In this document: one piece after another, positions 50,153 through 63,616 of the stretch | Layout: every line of letters starts with the position of its first letter | How positions within the stretch are numbered: the first letter of the stretch is position 1 | Translations under genes and position numbers: made by a program | Origin: Callipepla californica brunnescens | Taxonomy: Eukaryota; Chordata; Aves; Galliformes; Odontophoridae | Assembly (NCBI GenBank): GCA_023055505.1 | Contig: JALIRH010000094.1 | Location: 1,179,078 to 1,243,077 of the forward strand | Direction of reading: 5' to 3' | Length of the DNA: 64,000 nt | Notes under the pieces: model-generated | Database searches by the model: none | Told to the model about the DNA's origin: nothing | What the model saw: only the letters and a program-made list of their open reading frames with translations

Positions 50153-50999
50153 AATAAGAAGCAAGTTAGAACTGTTTCACAGAGCTGTATGAATCTAACT
50201 AATGTCAATGGGTGATCTTCTCAGGATAGATCATCTTGTAATCAACATTGATGATTCCAGCCACACCAGTAGCACCATGAGAAACATCTGTGATGTCTAA
50301 CTGTATTTTGTCCTTTGCTTCCTATGAACCAATAAAGCATTAAAAACAGAGTAGTTTTTCTTTGAAGATCACCCAAGTTTCAGACTTCAGAGCTGAGTTC
50401 TGGGTGTAGCAGACTAGAAAGTATTATTTCCTATATAAAACAGACCACCTGCTGAAAACGATATTTTTTTTTTCTCCAAATTTAGTCATAACAGGAATCA
50501 AAGCTCAGAAAGAGTAAGTATGATGTTAATGGTCATATTGCTTGTTAAGAAGACTTTGCTATAGATTCTGTTTTGTCAGTTAGTATTTGCTCAGAAGAAA
50601 GTCCTACATCTAATCACCTTTGCTACCTCAGCTGGTAGTGACCTTCTGTTGCTTCTTAACAGCTCATGCTATGCTTCCAAAACCATCATGCATTATGAGG
50701 AACTGAGTATAAGCATAATTCTATAGTGATTATACTCTTTTTATGAACACTACCAGACATTAAATACTCTCCTTAAGTATATGCCAACTGTTACTGTGTT
50801 ACTCACATGATCTTTATTTTACATGTCTTTTACTGCTTTTTCCTGTGGCCTGAAGATCTGTAGAAAATCCGAATATGTCCTTTGCATTTAGCTAATTTAG
50901 TATACATTCATACACACATTTACCTGAAACATTACTAGCTGCTATTGTCTAGAGAGGTCTAAAGGGCTTTTATGAAGATTCCTTTTTAATTTCTGCTTC

Positions 51000-51440
51000 A
51001 ATTTATTGTAGGATCATTGTTGGAAAGGCTCAATTATTTCCTTCAGTGTCTTGATATCCCACCAAACCAAACCGAATTGATTGAAATACAGCCCACTGAT
51101 GCTTTTGTATCACTACAGAAGCTGATGGCAGTGTTCCACCCCTTTTGCTGAATGGTGTAATTGGCCTTCCAGAGAGGATTTGGGATTTTAACACGTTCCC
51201 TCTTTGGCTGTGCTAACCAATTATTCTGCAGTTGCTATCAAGACTGCAGACTTCACTTCATCAGGGTCATTAAGCTTGTCAAAACCAATTTGTCACCACA
51301 ACTGCTGACCTTCATTGCCTCTGACAGCAGCACAAGTGTCAAACTAAACAGGCCCTTGCATTACAAGAAAGCAAATGACTGATCAGAGCCCACCAAGCAT
51401 CCTGACAGTATGCCACAGTTAGGCCTTCTGATCCCATGAG
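51000..51440. other. Repeat-free intronic block, possible conserved non-coding element
   Basis: Balanced composition with homeodomain- and CCAAT-like motifs (gtgtaattggcc, aaccaattattc, aaaccaatttgtca) and no transposon or microsatellite hallmark. The 73-codon frame at 51161-51382 resembles no known protein. This is flagged only because its texture differs from neighbouring AT-rich sequence; conservation cannot be measured here. Confidence 0.25.
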
Positions 51441-52469
51441 AGGTGAAAGCAATACTAGTTAAATGACATGGGGTCACAAAATGATACTATTAATCATTTT
51501 GTAAAATAAGTAAAAAAAAAAAAAAAAAATTAAACAGCAAAAGTGAATAAAGACCTGAAAGCTGTATGTGACCTGCAATGATGGTAATACAATTCTGGGT
51601 TGTTTTTTTTTTTAATTAAAAAAAGATAATGAAAGTCACCTCTTATGAAACTAAATTCTACATAAGAAGTTACCAGTGGATCTAGACTGCATTTCTTGGA
51701 AAGCTGCTCAGAATCAGTAGCTGGCATTGAAGCATTTTGTGCCCAATCCTGCTGATCAGCGTCACACAATCCTCTGCACAGTCTCAGCATCTGAGTTACA
51801 TGTGAATCAGGCCTGTGGTAGATTCTTCATCTGGCACGTTACCAAACATGGTTCACCTGCACTTACTGTAATAGGGTAAAACCTATCTCTGAAGCACCTG
51901 TGCAAACCTTGAATTTGCTTCACTGAAGGTACTAGAGAGATACAAGTGTCTCATAATGCAGTAAATTCCTTCTAATTATCTGTATAACTATACTATTTTG
52001 GTGACAAATTCTTCACAACCTAATTTTAAATCACCCCTTCACTGTTGCAACTACAATCAGTTCAACAAGGCAACTTTCAGTTTAGACTGATGCTGAACTA
52101 ACATCATGTCATGAGTTGGCATAGGGACTTTGAAAGGAAAACAAAGTTGCAAAAAATGAAAGTTTCGCAGAAACACTTTCTCTCAGCATGTTCCCGAGCA
52201 TTCCAGACCTTATATGAAGGGCTGTGGAAAGGCCTTTATCTTAAATAGTCTGATGGGTCCAATTTGTTTGAATTACCATGACTTGCAGTTCAACACATTA
52301 ACCAATTTTTGTAGCACATTCACTCTCAGAGTATAAGAAGATTTCTGTAAATAGAGAGAGTAGAGAGAGCAAGGGGTGCTTGGTATCTCTGTCCAAAAGC
52401 CTTCAAATGGCATTACATTTACTCCTTACTTCTGGTAAAGTGGAATTTTTCTATGCCTTTGCGAAGACA

Positions 52470-52550
52470 CACAATCACTGAATCATGGGGGTTGGGAGGC
52501 ACCTCTGAAAATTGTTTTGTCTAAGCACCCCTTCTAAAGCATGTTCCATA
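52470..52550 (-). mobile_element. CR1 fragment, minus orientation
   Basis: The plus strand reads caatcactgaatcatgggg, gttgggaggcacctctgaa and gtctaagcacccc, a weakened reversed CR1 3' end. Confidence 0.6.
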
Positions 52551-55287
52551 CAGTTTAATCTTTAATCAAATCAGGCAGATGCAGTGCACCTCAGCAAAGA
52601 GGATCCAATCTGAAGAGACAGTATTTTTTTTGTCTGTATGAATTACATTTATTTAAACAAGACTTACGGTTCATCATCAATACAATGACTTTCAGCATTG
52701 GAATTACATTTTAAGGAATGTAAACTAAAGAAAGAAGAGGAAAAGAGATGAAGAAGAATGAAATGGAAGGTATTGCTGCACAGAATCTCAGGATTTTGTG
52801 GAGTTCTAATGATCTCATTCAGTATTTAATATCTGGTGACTATGACAATCTATATCCTCTTTTCAGAAAAAAATATTGCTAAAATCTTTGTAAATTAAAA
52901 ATTAATTAAGTCCTTTATTTGAAGCCAAGACTTGCATATTAAACTTCAGTTGTTTTTTTAGCCTTCTTCATTCCTTCTCTCTGCACATAAGGGAGCAGTC
53001 AAAATTATGGAACAATAAAAAAAAAAATCTTAAAAAGTCATACTGTTACTTTGAGCTTGCTTTTAATTTACATTTGGCATAGGGGTTTACAAAATGACCA
53101 TTCAATTCACTGGCTACAAAAAAAAAAAAAAAAAGCAGTGTTGATTGTGGTAATGAATAAATGGGGAACGGCCAAATATTGCAATTTCCCAAGCAACACA
53201 AACTTTAAATTCACAAAGATTTTAAAACTATGCACATGCTCTGACTAGCATCATTTGCTGTTAAAAGTATACATGGTGAACCAACATTCATGGGACGGAT
53301 GGAAAATAAAAGGAGAGAAAGATATGGGTGTAACAATCTTTATATTCCCTAATATTATTCACTTCGAGATGGAGATAGACACTCATCATTTAGAACAGAC
53401 TCAAATATTTCTTGTTATATATCCATTTATTTCAGAGTGCAGAATTGATCATGAAAGCTACTATATACAAAAAAAGGGGGCTGATTTTTTACTCATTTGT
53501 TTTGTTTGATGGTTAGCATCTGCAGGCAGACAGAAAAACTGTTGCTCTTGTAATTTTCACCAGTATTTGACAGAATTAATATATTTGGATGATTCCTGTC
53601 AATATCCAAAAACAATATTCCTAATTTTCAAGAAGTTTGAATTCTAAGTTTTTCTGAAGTGCTAATTGGTAGCCAAGACCAGATAAAACTCAATGCAAAA
53701 ATGAGCTTCTCTGCAAAGTTTACAAGTCAGGAAAGCAGCTACCTTAAACTGCAGAAAGAATTGTTTTTAAGGATTCCCATAGAAACAAATACAAAAAGAA
53801 AACAATATATATCATTCTTATTCTTTGTAGAATAAAGAAGTACTCCCATATTCTTACCATACTAATCCTGGCTTACCTTACTTCAACAACAGGAGACAAG
53901 GTTTTAAAGCCACAAAAGAGAGGAAAGGACAAATATAATCATGCAAACAAATCAAAAAGAAACAAACAAATAAAACAACATTTAACTTCAATTAAAGTGA
54001 TTACAGACGCACAATAGACCATACCCATGCCCATAATCCTCAAAAATCTTGACATCTTAACTCGCCTGATGTATTCTATACATCTAACTGCTGCAGAATC
54101 CATCAGGAAGGAAACAGAGTTTTTCAGATTACTGTGGCAATTTTAAACAGAAGTGAAGGACCCAGAACTCCTGCTGACAAAGATGGAGAAGGATAGCAGC
54201 AAGGAAAATACAGTAACTTCATTTTCAGATTTTCAGAGCAGTTGCGTTTCCTTAAAACTGGACTTAACAAGACTCAAGGTCAAGTTGTCATTATCTAAAT
54301 AACATTCTACAGTGTAGAAAAGCTCCTGTTTTCTGTTGGTGTGATGATAAAAATCATTTTGAAATTATAAGTTCACAGACCCTTACAAATCCATGTTAAT
54401 AATTGCTACATGGATTTGGCTACCACAGAAAATGCATACTTTTTTAGTGTTAAAAAGGATAAAAGCTGACTAAAACTGCGAAGTTACAAAAAGCAGTGAA
54501 CTTCATAATAAATAATAATAAATTACATAATTACATATATAATATAAGAATGTAAATAATGACTAGTAGCTAGGATTTAAAATATCATTTCTGGTCAACT
54601 TGACATCACCTTTGTTCATTCAGGTATTAAACATATTTTAGAACCAAAAATTATTTATAAAACACTTATTTCAAAGGGACATGAGTAGTCAGTAATGCAT
54701 GAGTACTCAGCAAAAACAGACTTATATCTTGGCAGTCCTTAATATTCATGCTTTACGTACAAGAGGATAAATATCACTAAGTGATAAAGTGATAAAGTAT
54801 GGTTTGTGTACCCAGTGAGAATCATATCTAGAAAATTCAGAGAAAAAGACTCAAAAAGCTTAGAAAATGTATGTTCATATGAGCTAAGTTTTTATTCACT
54901 GCTGCTCTCTTTCATGTAAAGAATCTCCCCAGTGGGAAATCAACATAAGATACTTAAAATGACTTATAGAAGAAGTGGCATTTTGTATTCATTTCAACAA
55001 AGTATAAATATCTACACAGCTGCAGGAACACTGAGAATAAAATGGTAAAAACATGTAAGAAATACTATGTAATATTCTATTTTACTAAATAACTCTGAGA
55101 CTACAACAGGCTATGGCACAGTGATATTCTATGAACAGAACAAAACAGATACACTTGGAAGCTATACTATACCTAGCCAAGGTAAATTACAAAAAAATTA
55201 TGCATTTCTGTATTTTCTAAAATTATCAAGCGTTGTACCAATACTTCTACTGTCTTTCTAGTTGTGTTTAAGTATATCCACATCTAG

Positions 55288-55311
55288 TTTTTGTTTTGTT
55301 TTGTTTTGTTT
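55288..55311. repeat. (TTTTG)n pentanucleotide
   Basis: Four to five units of ttttg. Confidence 0.85.
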
Positions 55312-55906
55312 CTTTAATTGCAGAACATTTTAAAATTGTCTTGATAGTGATTAAAATTTATCAGACCACCGTGGAAAGCCTGTATTTTTTTCCCATAAGT
55401 TTTGTTTTTGACAGTTGTAACCCTTCCTTCTCTTACCGTGTTTATCAGTGAGTGAATTACTGTGAATTTCTTCAACTTTGATTTTCTTTAATTTTAAACT
55501 CAAAGAAAAGGCTGTTAACGTAACTTGAGAATATTTGTAATTCTGGCTTCCAAAAAAAGGTTAAAAACAACCACTGTTTTGGTACTAAAGTTTGGAGTAG
55601 AAATAAACAAGAAATTCAACTATAGAACTCTTTACTCTCATCAGTGAGAGAATGCAGACTCAAAATAATTTTCTTATTATGGACAGTCAGACCAAAAAGC
55701 AAGCTTGCTATCACTGCTTTCTCTAATGAGAGGGCAATGATGCATCTCATTGAAGCTAGGCTCTCACTAACAGGAAAATGTTATGTCCTGTTGACCGGGT
55801 ATATTTTAGCTAGTAAAACAGTTAAATTAAGGATGAACCTATAAGTTAAATTTTATTACTTGTAATCAAAACTAGGCTATACCTGGTACTAGAAGACATG
55901 TATAAT

Positions 55907-56278
55907 GACTGCTCCAAAAGTAATACCTCCTCTTTTGTCATGTAGGTCCACAACATCAAGGTGGGTGCTGGTGGTATGGCAGTAGAGGTTGAACCTTTTC
56001 ATCAGTGTTCTGTTGCATCTTGTTGCTGTGCAACAGACGGCAGCAGAGGGGCAGTCTGACACAATGGCATCTGACGTGGAAGGGTGGATGAAGCAGAGGT
56101 GTGTCACTGAATTCCTCTTTGCAGAAAGAATTGCGCCCACTGACATTCATCTACACTTGCTGAACATTTATGGAGACCAAGTAGTGGATGTGAGACCAGG
56201 GAGCAGTGCTGTTTTGCTCTTCATATCTGTTGTGGCCTCCATAGAGACAAATAGGAGGCATTACTTTCAGAGTGATCT
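55907..56278 (+). mobile_element. Internally deleted mariner (Galluhop-like) element, plus orientation
   Basis: Bounded by inverted termini: ctccaaaagtaatacctcct (55911-55930) and aggaggcattactttcagag (56253-56272). The interior, about 370 bp in all, keeps the 5' part and a short 3' end. From ATG at 56064 it encodes a recognisable transposase N-terminus (MASDVEGWMKQRCVTEFLF, ending near GDQVVDV at about 56190), after which the frame runs into 3' terminal sequence. The DDD catalytic core is missing, so it is non-autonomous. Confidence 0.85.
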
Positions 56279-56654
56279 ATGTAGTCTTGTCTCTCTGAGT
56301 AACATTCTCAGTTTATTTTGCCCATCACCATCTTGTTGATCTCCCATAAGAGTCTGTTAATGAAAAATGCTGTTTCCAAGGTCTATTAACATGGGTACTC
56401 ACGTTATAAATAGACTGCTCATTTTCGTAAAATCTGCCTCCTTTCTGAGACTGATTTGACTGGACAAACTCCCCAAAAAATGACACTTTTATTTAAAAAT
56501 GAATTGGGAATCCTCTCATTAAACTTATAAGGTACTTCTGGGAGAAACAGAACTAAAAGAATTTTTGTTGGTTGTTGCAAAATATCCCTTGTCAATAAAG
56601 TTATTTAGAAATACAAAAACAGGAACAATAATTTATAGTTCATACTTCAACTAA

Positions 56655-56906
56655 TAACCAGTACATCCAGGTCTTTTTCAGCAGGACTATGCTCAATCTC
56701 TTCATTCTCCAGCTTGTGTTGGTATTGGGGGTTGCCTCGACCCAAGTGCAAGATATTGTATTTGAATTTGATGAACTTCACAAGATTCACCTGGACCCAT
56801 GGCTCAAGCCCACCTAGGTCTCTCTGAATAGTATCCTATTCCTCAGGTGTGTGAACTGTATCACACAACTTGGTGCCATGGGCAAATATACTGAGGCTGC
56901 AAAGGT
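56655..56906 (-). mobile_element. CR1 LINE internal 3' fragment, minus orientation
   Basis: The plus strand shows the reversed older CR1 section: atccaggtctttttcagcag, caagtgcaagatattgta, cctaggtctctctgaata and cacaacttggtgccatgg. It lacks the terminal tail. Confidence 0.75.
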
Positions 56907-58762
56907 TGTAACTTAGCAGCTTACAACACAGTATGTTTTTGACCTCTAGCATAGATTATGCACATATACACTGGGATACATATATGGAAATTTCATTCAA
57001 ACAATGGTTTAATTTTCATCTTAGTCATCAGTTAAAATTAGGATCAATTATTTTAACAGCACGTAATATATGAGTTATTTTGACCTGTGACAGTAACATG
57101 ATTCGTATCTGATATAAAGAAGGACTCTGCAAAAGGCTTGTATTTCCCAGCTCAAGAAAAAATATTTCTTTCAAAATCAAATCCATTGAAAATGGCCTCA
57201 TGGAAAGTACCACTGACTATCTTCTGTCTGAATCAGCACAGACTGTCTAGTTCTGTTGTTCTTCTGTTTCTTGCTTGCTTTTCTTCAGAATTTTATTCTC
57301 ACTTCTCTGTAACCACCTACCAGTAAATCAGCTAATTAAATACCACAGTGGTGACAGTGAATTTCAATGAGTTCTAAGTGATTACTCTATGGACTCTTGC
57401 CAGTCTCCCAGCTCAGCCAACAGAAAAGTTCTGTGATGTTCAGCTGAAACAAATTCATGGTAATTCTGCATAAGTTGCTTATGACCCAGCAAAAAATGAG
57501 TAAGCATCATACTTGGTGCTGTACAAACAGGGTAGCTAACTGCCCCGATAGTACTTGCAAAAAATCAAACAAGCAATAAAGGGAACAGTATGATATATTG
57601 AAAAAATGTTACTGTTTTAAGGTGTCAATCTCATGATTTTCATTTAATGAAAAAGCTTCAGTGAGGTAATAAGCTAAGGAGAAATAAAAATGAAGGGATC
57701 AGGTGAATGTAAAGGAGCAACATGGGAGATAAGGAAGGGAAGATAAAAAAATATTTGACTTGTACAGGTCATGGAAAACCATACAAAATTCAACTTTGAA
57801 CAGTTTCTCTAAATACACACATGAAGAATAGCAGGATGAATGTTTTTACATGCTCTGTTCATGCACATTTTATCATTCAGATTTTATTTCACAGTTGCAA
57901 TTACCACTTAAAGAGAGCTCCCATGCTCCAGAACAGGTCAGACTAGTGTTCTTAATAAAATTCCTTACATGAAACACTCACTTTTCTTTAATGTGATACT
58001 CCTCATTTTAAAGTCAACTTGCTAAGCTTCAGATTTTTTTCTTCTCTAATTTTGCACATCAAAGCAATAAGAAAAAACCTCACGTGCTTTCATAATTCAC
58101 ATTAATGTTGCCTCTGTACATTTTTCAAAATTGTTTTTCAGGATGTTTTGGATAACCCTGATAAAAAGGCATGTGTTACTGTTATATGTCAGTACTGAGT
58201 CATTTGAGGAAAAGAGATGAGATTTGCTTCTCTTTAGCTGGGGTATATAGACTCCTTGAAAGGCTAAATACATCCAGCTTCTGCAGACATTCTCAACAGA
58301 AAAAAAGGGAGAAACTTGCAGTATATTTCTTATGATAGTATAAGGTGTTCATGCTTCATGGATGCTACTTCATTTTAACAAAAATAAGAGTAAACAAAGA
58401 GAAAATGAAAGACAGTATTTTTACTTTTGGCATATTTATGGAACACTAGTAGAAAAAGAGAGGGCCAATATAAACCCAGCTTATGGTCCATACAGTCCAG
58501 CTCAGTGGAGGAATGTCTTTCATGGATAGAAAAACACAACAATACAGGCCTAGGTTTTGTACAAACATCCTACATTTGGACATTGTGATTTAGTAGAATC
58601 AGCCCTGGAATACTTACAAGAACAGACTCTGCATTTAGTCGTTCTCAAAATACCATGTGTGAGAACAGCTTTCCATTTGGTATCCACCAAGGTTCAGCTT
58701 TTTAAACATTTCAGGAAGCTTGTCTCAGTGTCCTGCTGTTCTAAATCAGTGATATTGGGCTC

Positions 58763-58765
<3 letters not shown>

Positions 58766-58793
<28 letters not shown>
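58766..58793. repeat. A homopolymer (28 A)
   Basis: An uninterrupted run of 28 A followed by caccttt. The lysine-rich frame across it is an artefact. Confidence 0.9.
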
Positions 58794-58794
<1 letters not shown>

Positions 58795-59894
58795 ACCTTT
58801 ATTCTAACTGCAATACAATATGCTTACTAAAAAAAATGTAAATAAAAGTTATTCTGAATTGTCCTCTGTGAGTTCATACTACTTTACAGAATAGCACACT
58901 TTAATTCCTTTGTTTCATTGCAGAGCTATTGTATTTAGTTGCTAATGGAGAGAAAGAAAAGAACATAACATTCCAAAATGCACTCTTTCCCATGATTAAT
59001 TCTGACTCTAACAGCATGTGGTAAGACTGCTCTGCATTTTAATACAACTGCATAAGTAACAAAGTAAAAGTGTTTACTATAGTATCTGGATGGATTTAAA
59101 AAAAGAAGAAAGGATTAGCATATGTTTTATAGTCAGGAGTTATTTAATTTGCAATTTGTTCTTGAAGTGAAATGCTTAAGCTCTTGCAAGTTCACATGTT
59201 CTTCAGCAGTAATGGATCAGTTTCACTCTTCTGCTTGTCTCTTCATCCTTCTACTGATGATACAAAACTGATTTAGAAAATAATGCAACAATCAGCAATT
59301 ACTGAATTTATTTTCTGGAAATACTTGATGGTAATTACTATATGTATAAGTACTGTATGCATGAGGTTTGGATTTATAATACCTTTAGCAAACCAAGAAT
59401 CTCTTGAGTTGACACCTAAAGCAAAGCTAAGAAAGCCTAAATGCAAGTGCTAGTCTGCCTTAGTGTCATTAGTTGAAATGAATGGCTTTTCATTCTCACT
59501 CCTATGCTGAGGATGCCCTTTGTTCATTTGTTCTGTGTTTTTATTGTCTATAAAATTTAAAAAAAAAAGCAACAGAATAATTCAGCTAAATTTTGTTCAT
59601 TCTACAAATGTACAAACCAGCATTTTGCTCATCATAAAAAGAGATAAAAGTAAGAAAAAAAAATCGAAAAAGGTAACTAGAAGTCCTAGTCTCTTTGTTT
59701 AAAATATGGTTTTGAAATTTTAAGATTTTTAAAGATGCCAGATTATGCTGAGAAGTAGAAGGTATTTTAATTGAGTAAAACATAGTATAAAGAAAGATAG
59801 TAATATAACAAATACATGTAGTATATCTTTGCATTCCATTTCCAACTACTGTTTCTCCTCTGTTTTGACTAAATATCTTAAAATCATTTTCTTG

Positions 59895-60583
59895 GTGTAC
59901 TCATGGGTAGTTGGCTGAATATGAGCTATAAGTGTTCCCAGGTGCCCAAGAAGGCAAACAGTATCCTGGCTTGTATCAGGACTGATGCAGTGAGCAGGCC
60001 TAGGGAAGTAATCTTGCCCCTGTTCTCAGCACTGATGAGGCCCCACCTCAAGTACTGTGTTCAGTTTGGGGCATCTCAAAACAGAAAGGACATTGGGGTG
60101 CTGGAGCAGGTCCAAAGAAGGGTAACAAGGCTTGTAAAGGGCTTGGGGAATATACTCTATGAGGAGCAACTTAAGGAACTAGGGCTGTTTAGTCTGAGGA
60201 AGAGAAGGCTGAGAGAAGACCCTATTGCCTTCTTCAGATACCTGAAAGGTGATTGCAGCAAAAGCAGGGTTGATCTCTTCTCACTAGTGAGGGGGCAGGA
60301 TAAGGTGAAATTGTCTCAAGTTGCACTAGGGGAGATTTAGGTTAGACATCAGGAAGAACTTACTTATAGAAAGGGTTGTTAAGCACTGGTATAGGCTCCC
60401 CAGGAAGATGGTTGAGTCAGCATCCCTGAATGTGTTTAAAATCCTTTTGGATGTGGTGCTCAAGTACACGATTTAGTGGTGGGTTGTTAAGAGTTAGGGT
60501 AGTATGGTTAGGTTGCAGTTAGACTTGAAGATCTTGAAGGTCTTTCCCAACCTGAGCAATTCTATGATTCTGTGACTTTGGTT
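59895..60583 (+). mobile_element. CR1 LINE 3' part with a partial RT open frame, plus orientation
   Basis: A 145-codon open frame (59903-60340) encodes the C-terminal part of CR1 ORF2: [20 protein letters not shown], then [36 protein letters not shown] and [18 protein letters not shown]. The 3' end has gaagatcttgaaggtctttc and attctatgattctgtga. It is truncated well downstream of the catalytic RT motif, so it is not functional. It is relatively well kept compared with 29064-29808. Confidence 0.92.
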
Positions 60584-63500
60584 ATATGCATTTATCGATC
60601 TTTATCTGGTGTATCAAGCCCCAGCAATTGTGAAATGAACTAGTCACTTCTTTTACAGAGCACTCATGTGATATTTTAAAGTCTACATATTTCTTGCAAG
60701 CTACCAATGTTCATTTGTAAAGTATTTCAAAGCATCTTTATCCTCATGCTTACACTGATGACCCTTCTAAGGTTAGCTTCCGAAATGTAAATTTCAGCTT
60801 ATCTAGATGAAGTTTTTACCTTGTCAGCTAAAATTTTGCTTCTTGAGTAATGCCAAACATTTGCTTGAATGAATAATTTGAAGATAGCATCTTGTAACAT
60901 TTTTAAGTTCTTTCCAGGTCTGTTCTTTCAGTATACTTTTTCACTGTGAAGAATGATCATGCTCTGACCTACAAGGAATATTTTCCCAAAGGTCTCTATT
61001 GCCAGAGTTTTTGCTGGCAATCTAGACCAGAAATTCATAGCAATACAGTTCTTACTGATACTAGGTTTTCCTAATAATACTAGGTCTTCCTTCCTGAAAA
61101 GAAAGTTCAGTATTTATGAGAGAGAGAAGAATATACTGACCTTTTTCAACATCTGATGTATTCAAATAATTTGTTTTTGCTCTGCTCTCTTCTTCAGTGT
61201 ATTTCTTAGATAAAACCAGCATAACTTTTAATGCTTTCTAGGTCAAATTTTCTGAACTTTTGACCATTAACTTCCTGGTCTCCAGATGTGAGCTTCAATT
61301 AGTCCATATTTATTTGAATCACAGTGCCAACCTGGAAACATTATGTCTAGTCCAAGAAGAAGATAAGGATGGCAGCTTCTGTTTTACAGACAGTACTTCT
61401 ACCTGTATGTCACAGGTATGTATCAGAACAATACTCTTCAATGATATTCAGCTTGAAGATCACTACTGTACTCTTCATTTTTTCCTGAAAATGTTACATG
61501 GCCAAATGTTAGCAGCCCCTTACAAGAAGCCTAAATACAATCCTCCATATTCAGTCTTACAATTTAAAAGATATGCAAGATAACTTCTTATTCTGGCTCT
61601 AATCCTTCAAGATATTCATATTCACCCTGTTTCATCTGTAAACTGAATATTATGTAACAGACAGCTACGCTATCTGCTTGAACAGACACAATCTGTCTGT
61701 GAAGCACTAGTCGGGATATATCCCTCTGTCTGACATGAATTATTTTTGTTTGCTGACATGGTAACAGGCAGGATTACTCAGCCTGTTTGCCAGTCAGCCT
61801 TCATTAGTTCTATGATTACATTTCTCTGATGCTTATAGTATGTATCACATGCAAGCATCAAAAGCTTACATAAAGAACAGTCACAGTAGCTATGAACTCA
61901 TACATGTTCTCTCATAAGTGGTAATGAGCTTGGAAAAAAACACAATTGCTCTTTACAAAGAAGCTGTGCCTTTAATAGTAGAGCAGACATACACGAACAA
62001 GGATGATGTCATGTGTATGTCTTTGCTCATCTGAGAAAAACCAATTTCTTCAGTTGTCTGACTGCAGTTCTTATTTACACACATTGACTCACAGATTAAG
62101 GAATGTGTGGAGGGAGGAATCACTTGAATCATGCAGCTTAACTTGGCATCATACACAGAGCTACTACTCACTGTATTTTCCTGGAGTCTCAGCTCAGTTG
62201 TATTTACATGTCTACAGTGATAACCTCTACTGCCCCCTTGTCTGTCTAGTCTACGTACATTATTCATGCCAACAGGATTTTTTCCTACTTTAACATCTGA
62301 CACCTGAGTAAATAAATTGTGATCAAGTATCTGAGTCAAGTTCTCTAAACCTATTTCCACTTGGTGTCAAAGTATACTTACCCAGTGCCAGATTACTAAC
62401 CTGTTTTTAGATCTGAGAAACTTTCTGGGAATGTCTCTAAGAAAGCAGCTTCTTAAATGAAAAACTCAATTGCTTAACATACACTGGAAATATCAACACT
62501 ATGTACTGAAGTCACTTTCTAGAAGAAGACAGCAAAAGGAAACTTGATTGGCCAATTTATATATTAAATATATCTGTATTTATTTCCCCAGAGAGTACCT
62601 TACAATGGTATGCAAAACTCAAGCACAAGTGAATATGATGAGGTACAGTTTTAAACCTGTCTCTATGTAAGTGTGGGCTTTTTTCTTCTGTTAGTGTTAT
62701 AATTTTAGTTAAAGCTTCAAAAGCACGTGGACTGTTAGAACAAAATTATTTTCCATCTTAGTTTTGGTTCTTGCTGGTCACAGGCAGATGCCACAAGCAA
62801 GCTCTGCCTTACACAAAGACTGTTTGCAGCTCTTTCTAGCTCTGACACTTTCTGAGAAATGACTGCAAGGTCTTAATCCCAAATTTGTGCGCTGTAATCC
62901 TTATGTAAGGTAACCTCTTGTCACTAACTACTTTATGAGTGCAGCTAAAACCTTGGTATTATATGATCAATTCTGGCACCTGTCACATATTATATTTTCT
63001 GAATCATGCCATGAGAAGCAAAACAATATTGAACTTGTGGTTGACTGCTGAGATGCAGCACCTGTCATTAATGGCAAACAGATTACAGCTGAAAGAGTGT
63101 ATCATGATTCAGTGAGATAAGGCTCTATGTACTCAAAAAATGCTAACAGGACTTTCTGCACCTACATGCATACAATTTAGGAGACAACTAATCTCCTGTG
63201 TTAGAGTGAGAATATCTGTCTATGTGTTTCAAATAGTTTCTTTTACATACAAAAAGATCAAGAGACTCATATATTAACTACAAAACCTCAAAAATATTAC
63301 AAAGATAACTGACCAAGAAAACAGGCAGTAGACTTCTAGAGAACTTAATTAATTAATTAAGAAGAACAGAAGCCAGGCTCATATATAAAATTTCTCAAAA
63401 GTGAATGAAAACTCCCTGCAGAATTAAAATCATAGAAGACCTAAATTAACAAACAGCAGTTGAACAGAACTGCAGAACTTCTAAATGATCTTATCAGGCT

Positions 63501-63616
63501 AGCCTGTATGTAAAAGCATAAAAGGAAGATTTTATATCAAATGCTAACGAAAACAGCTTACAAAATGGATAGAACTAGAAGAAAATTCATTAAAAAATAA
63601 ACAAATGTTTAATAGT

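Noticed and set aside
61953..62360. 135-codon minus-strand frame
   Set aside because: It is in GLIS3 sense orientation, but I see no similarity to GLIS3 or another protein. It is too short and isolated to call an exon.
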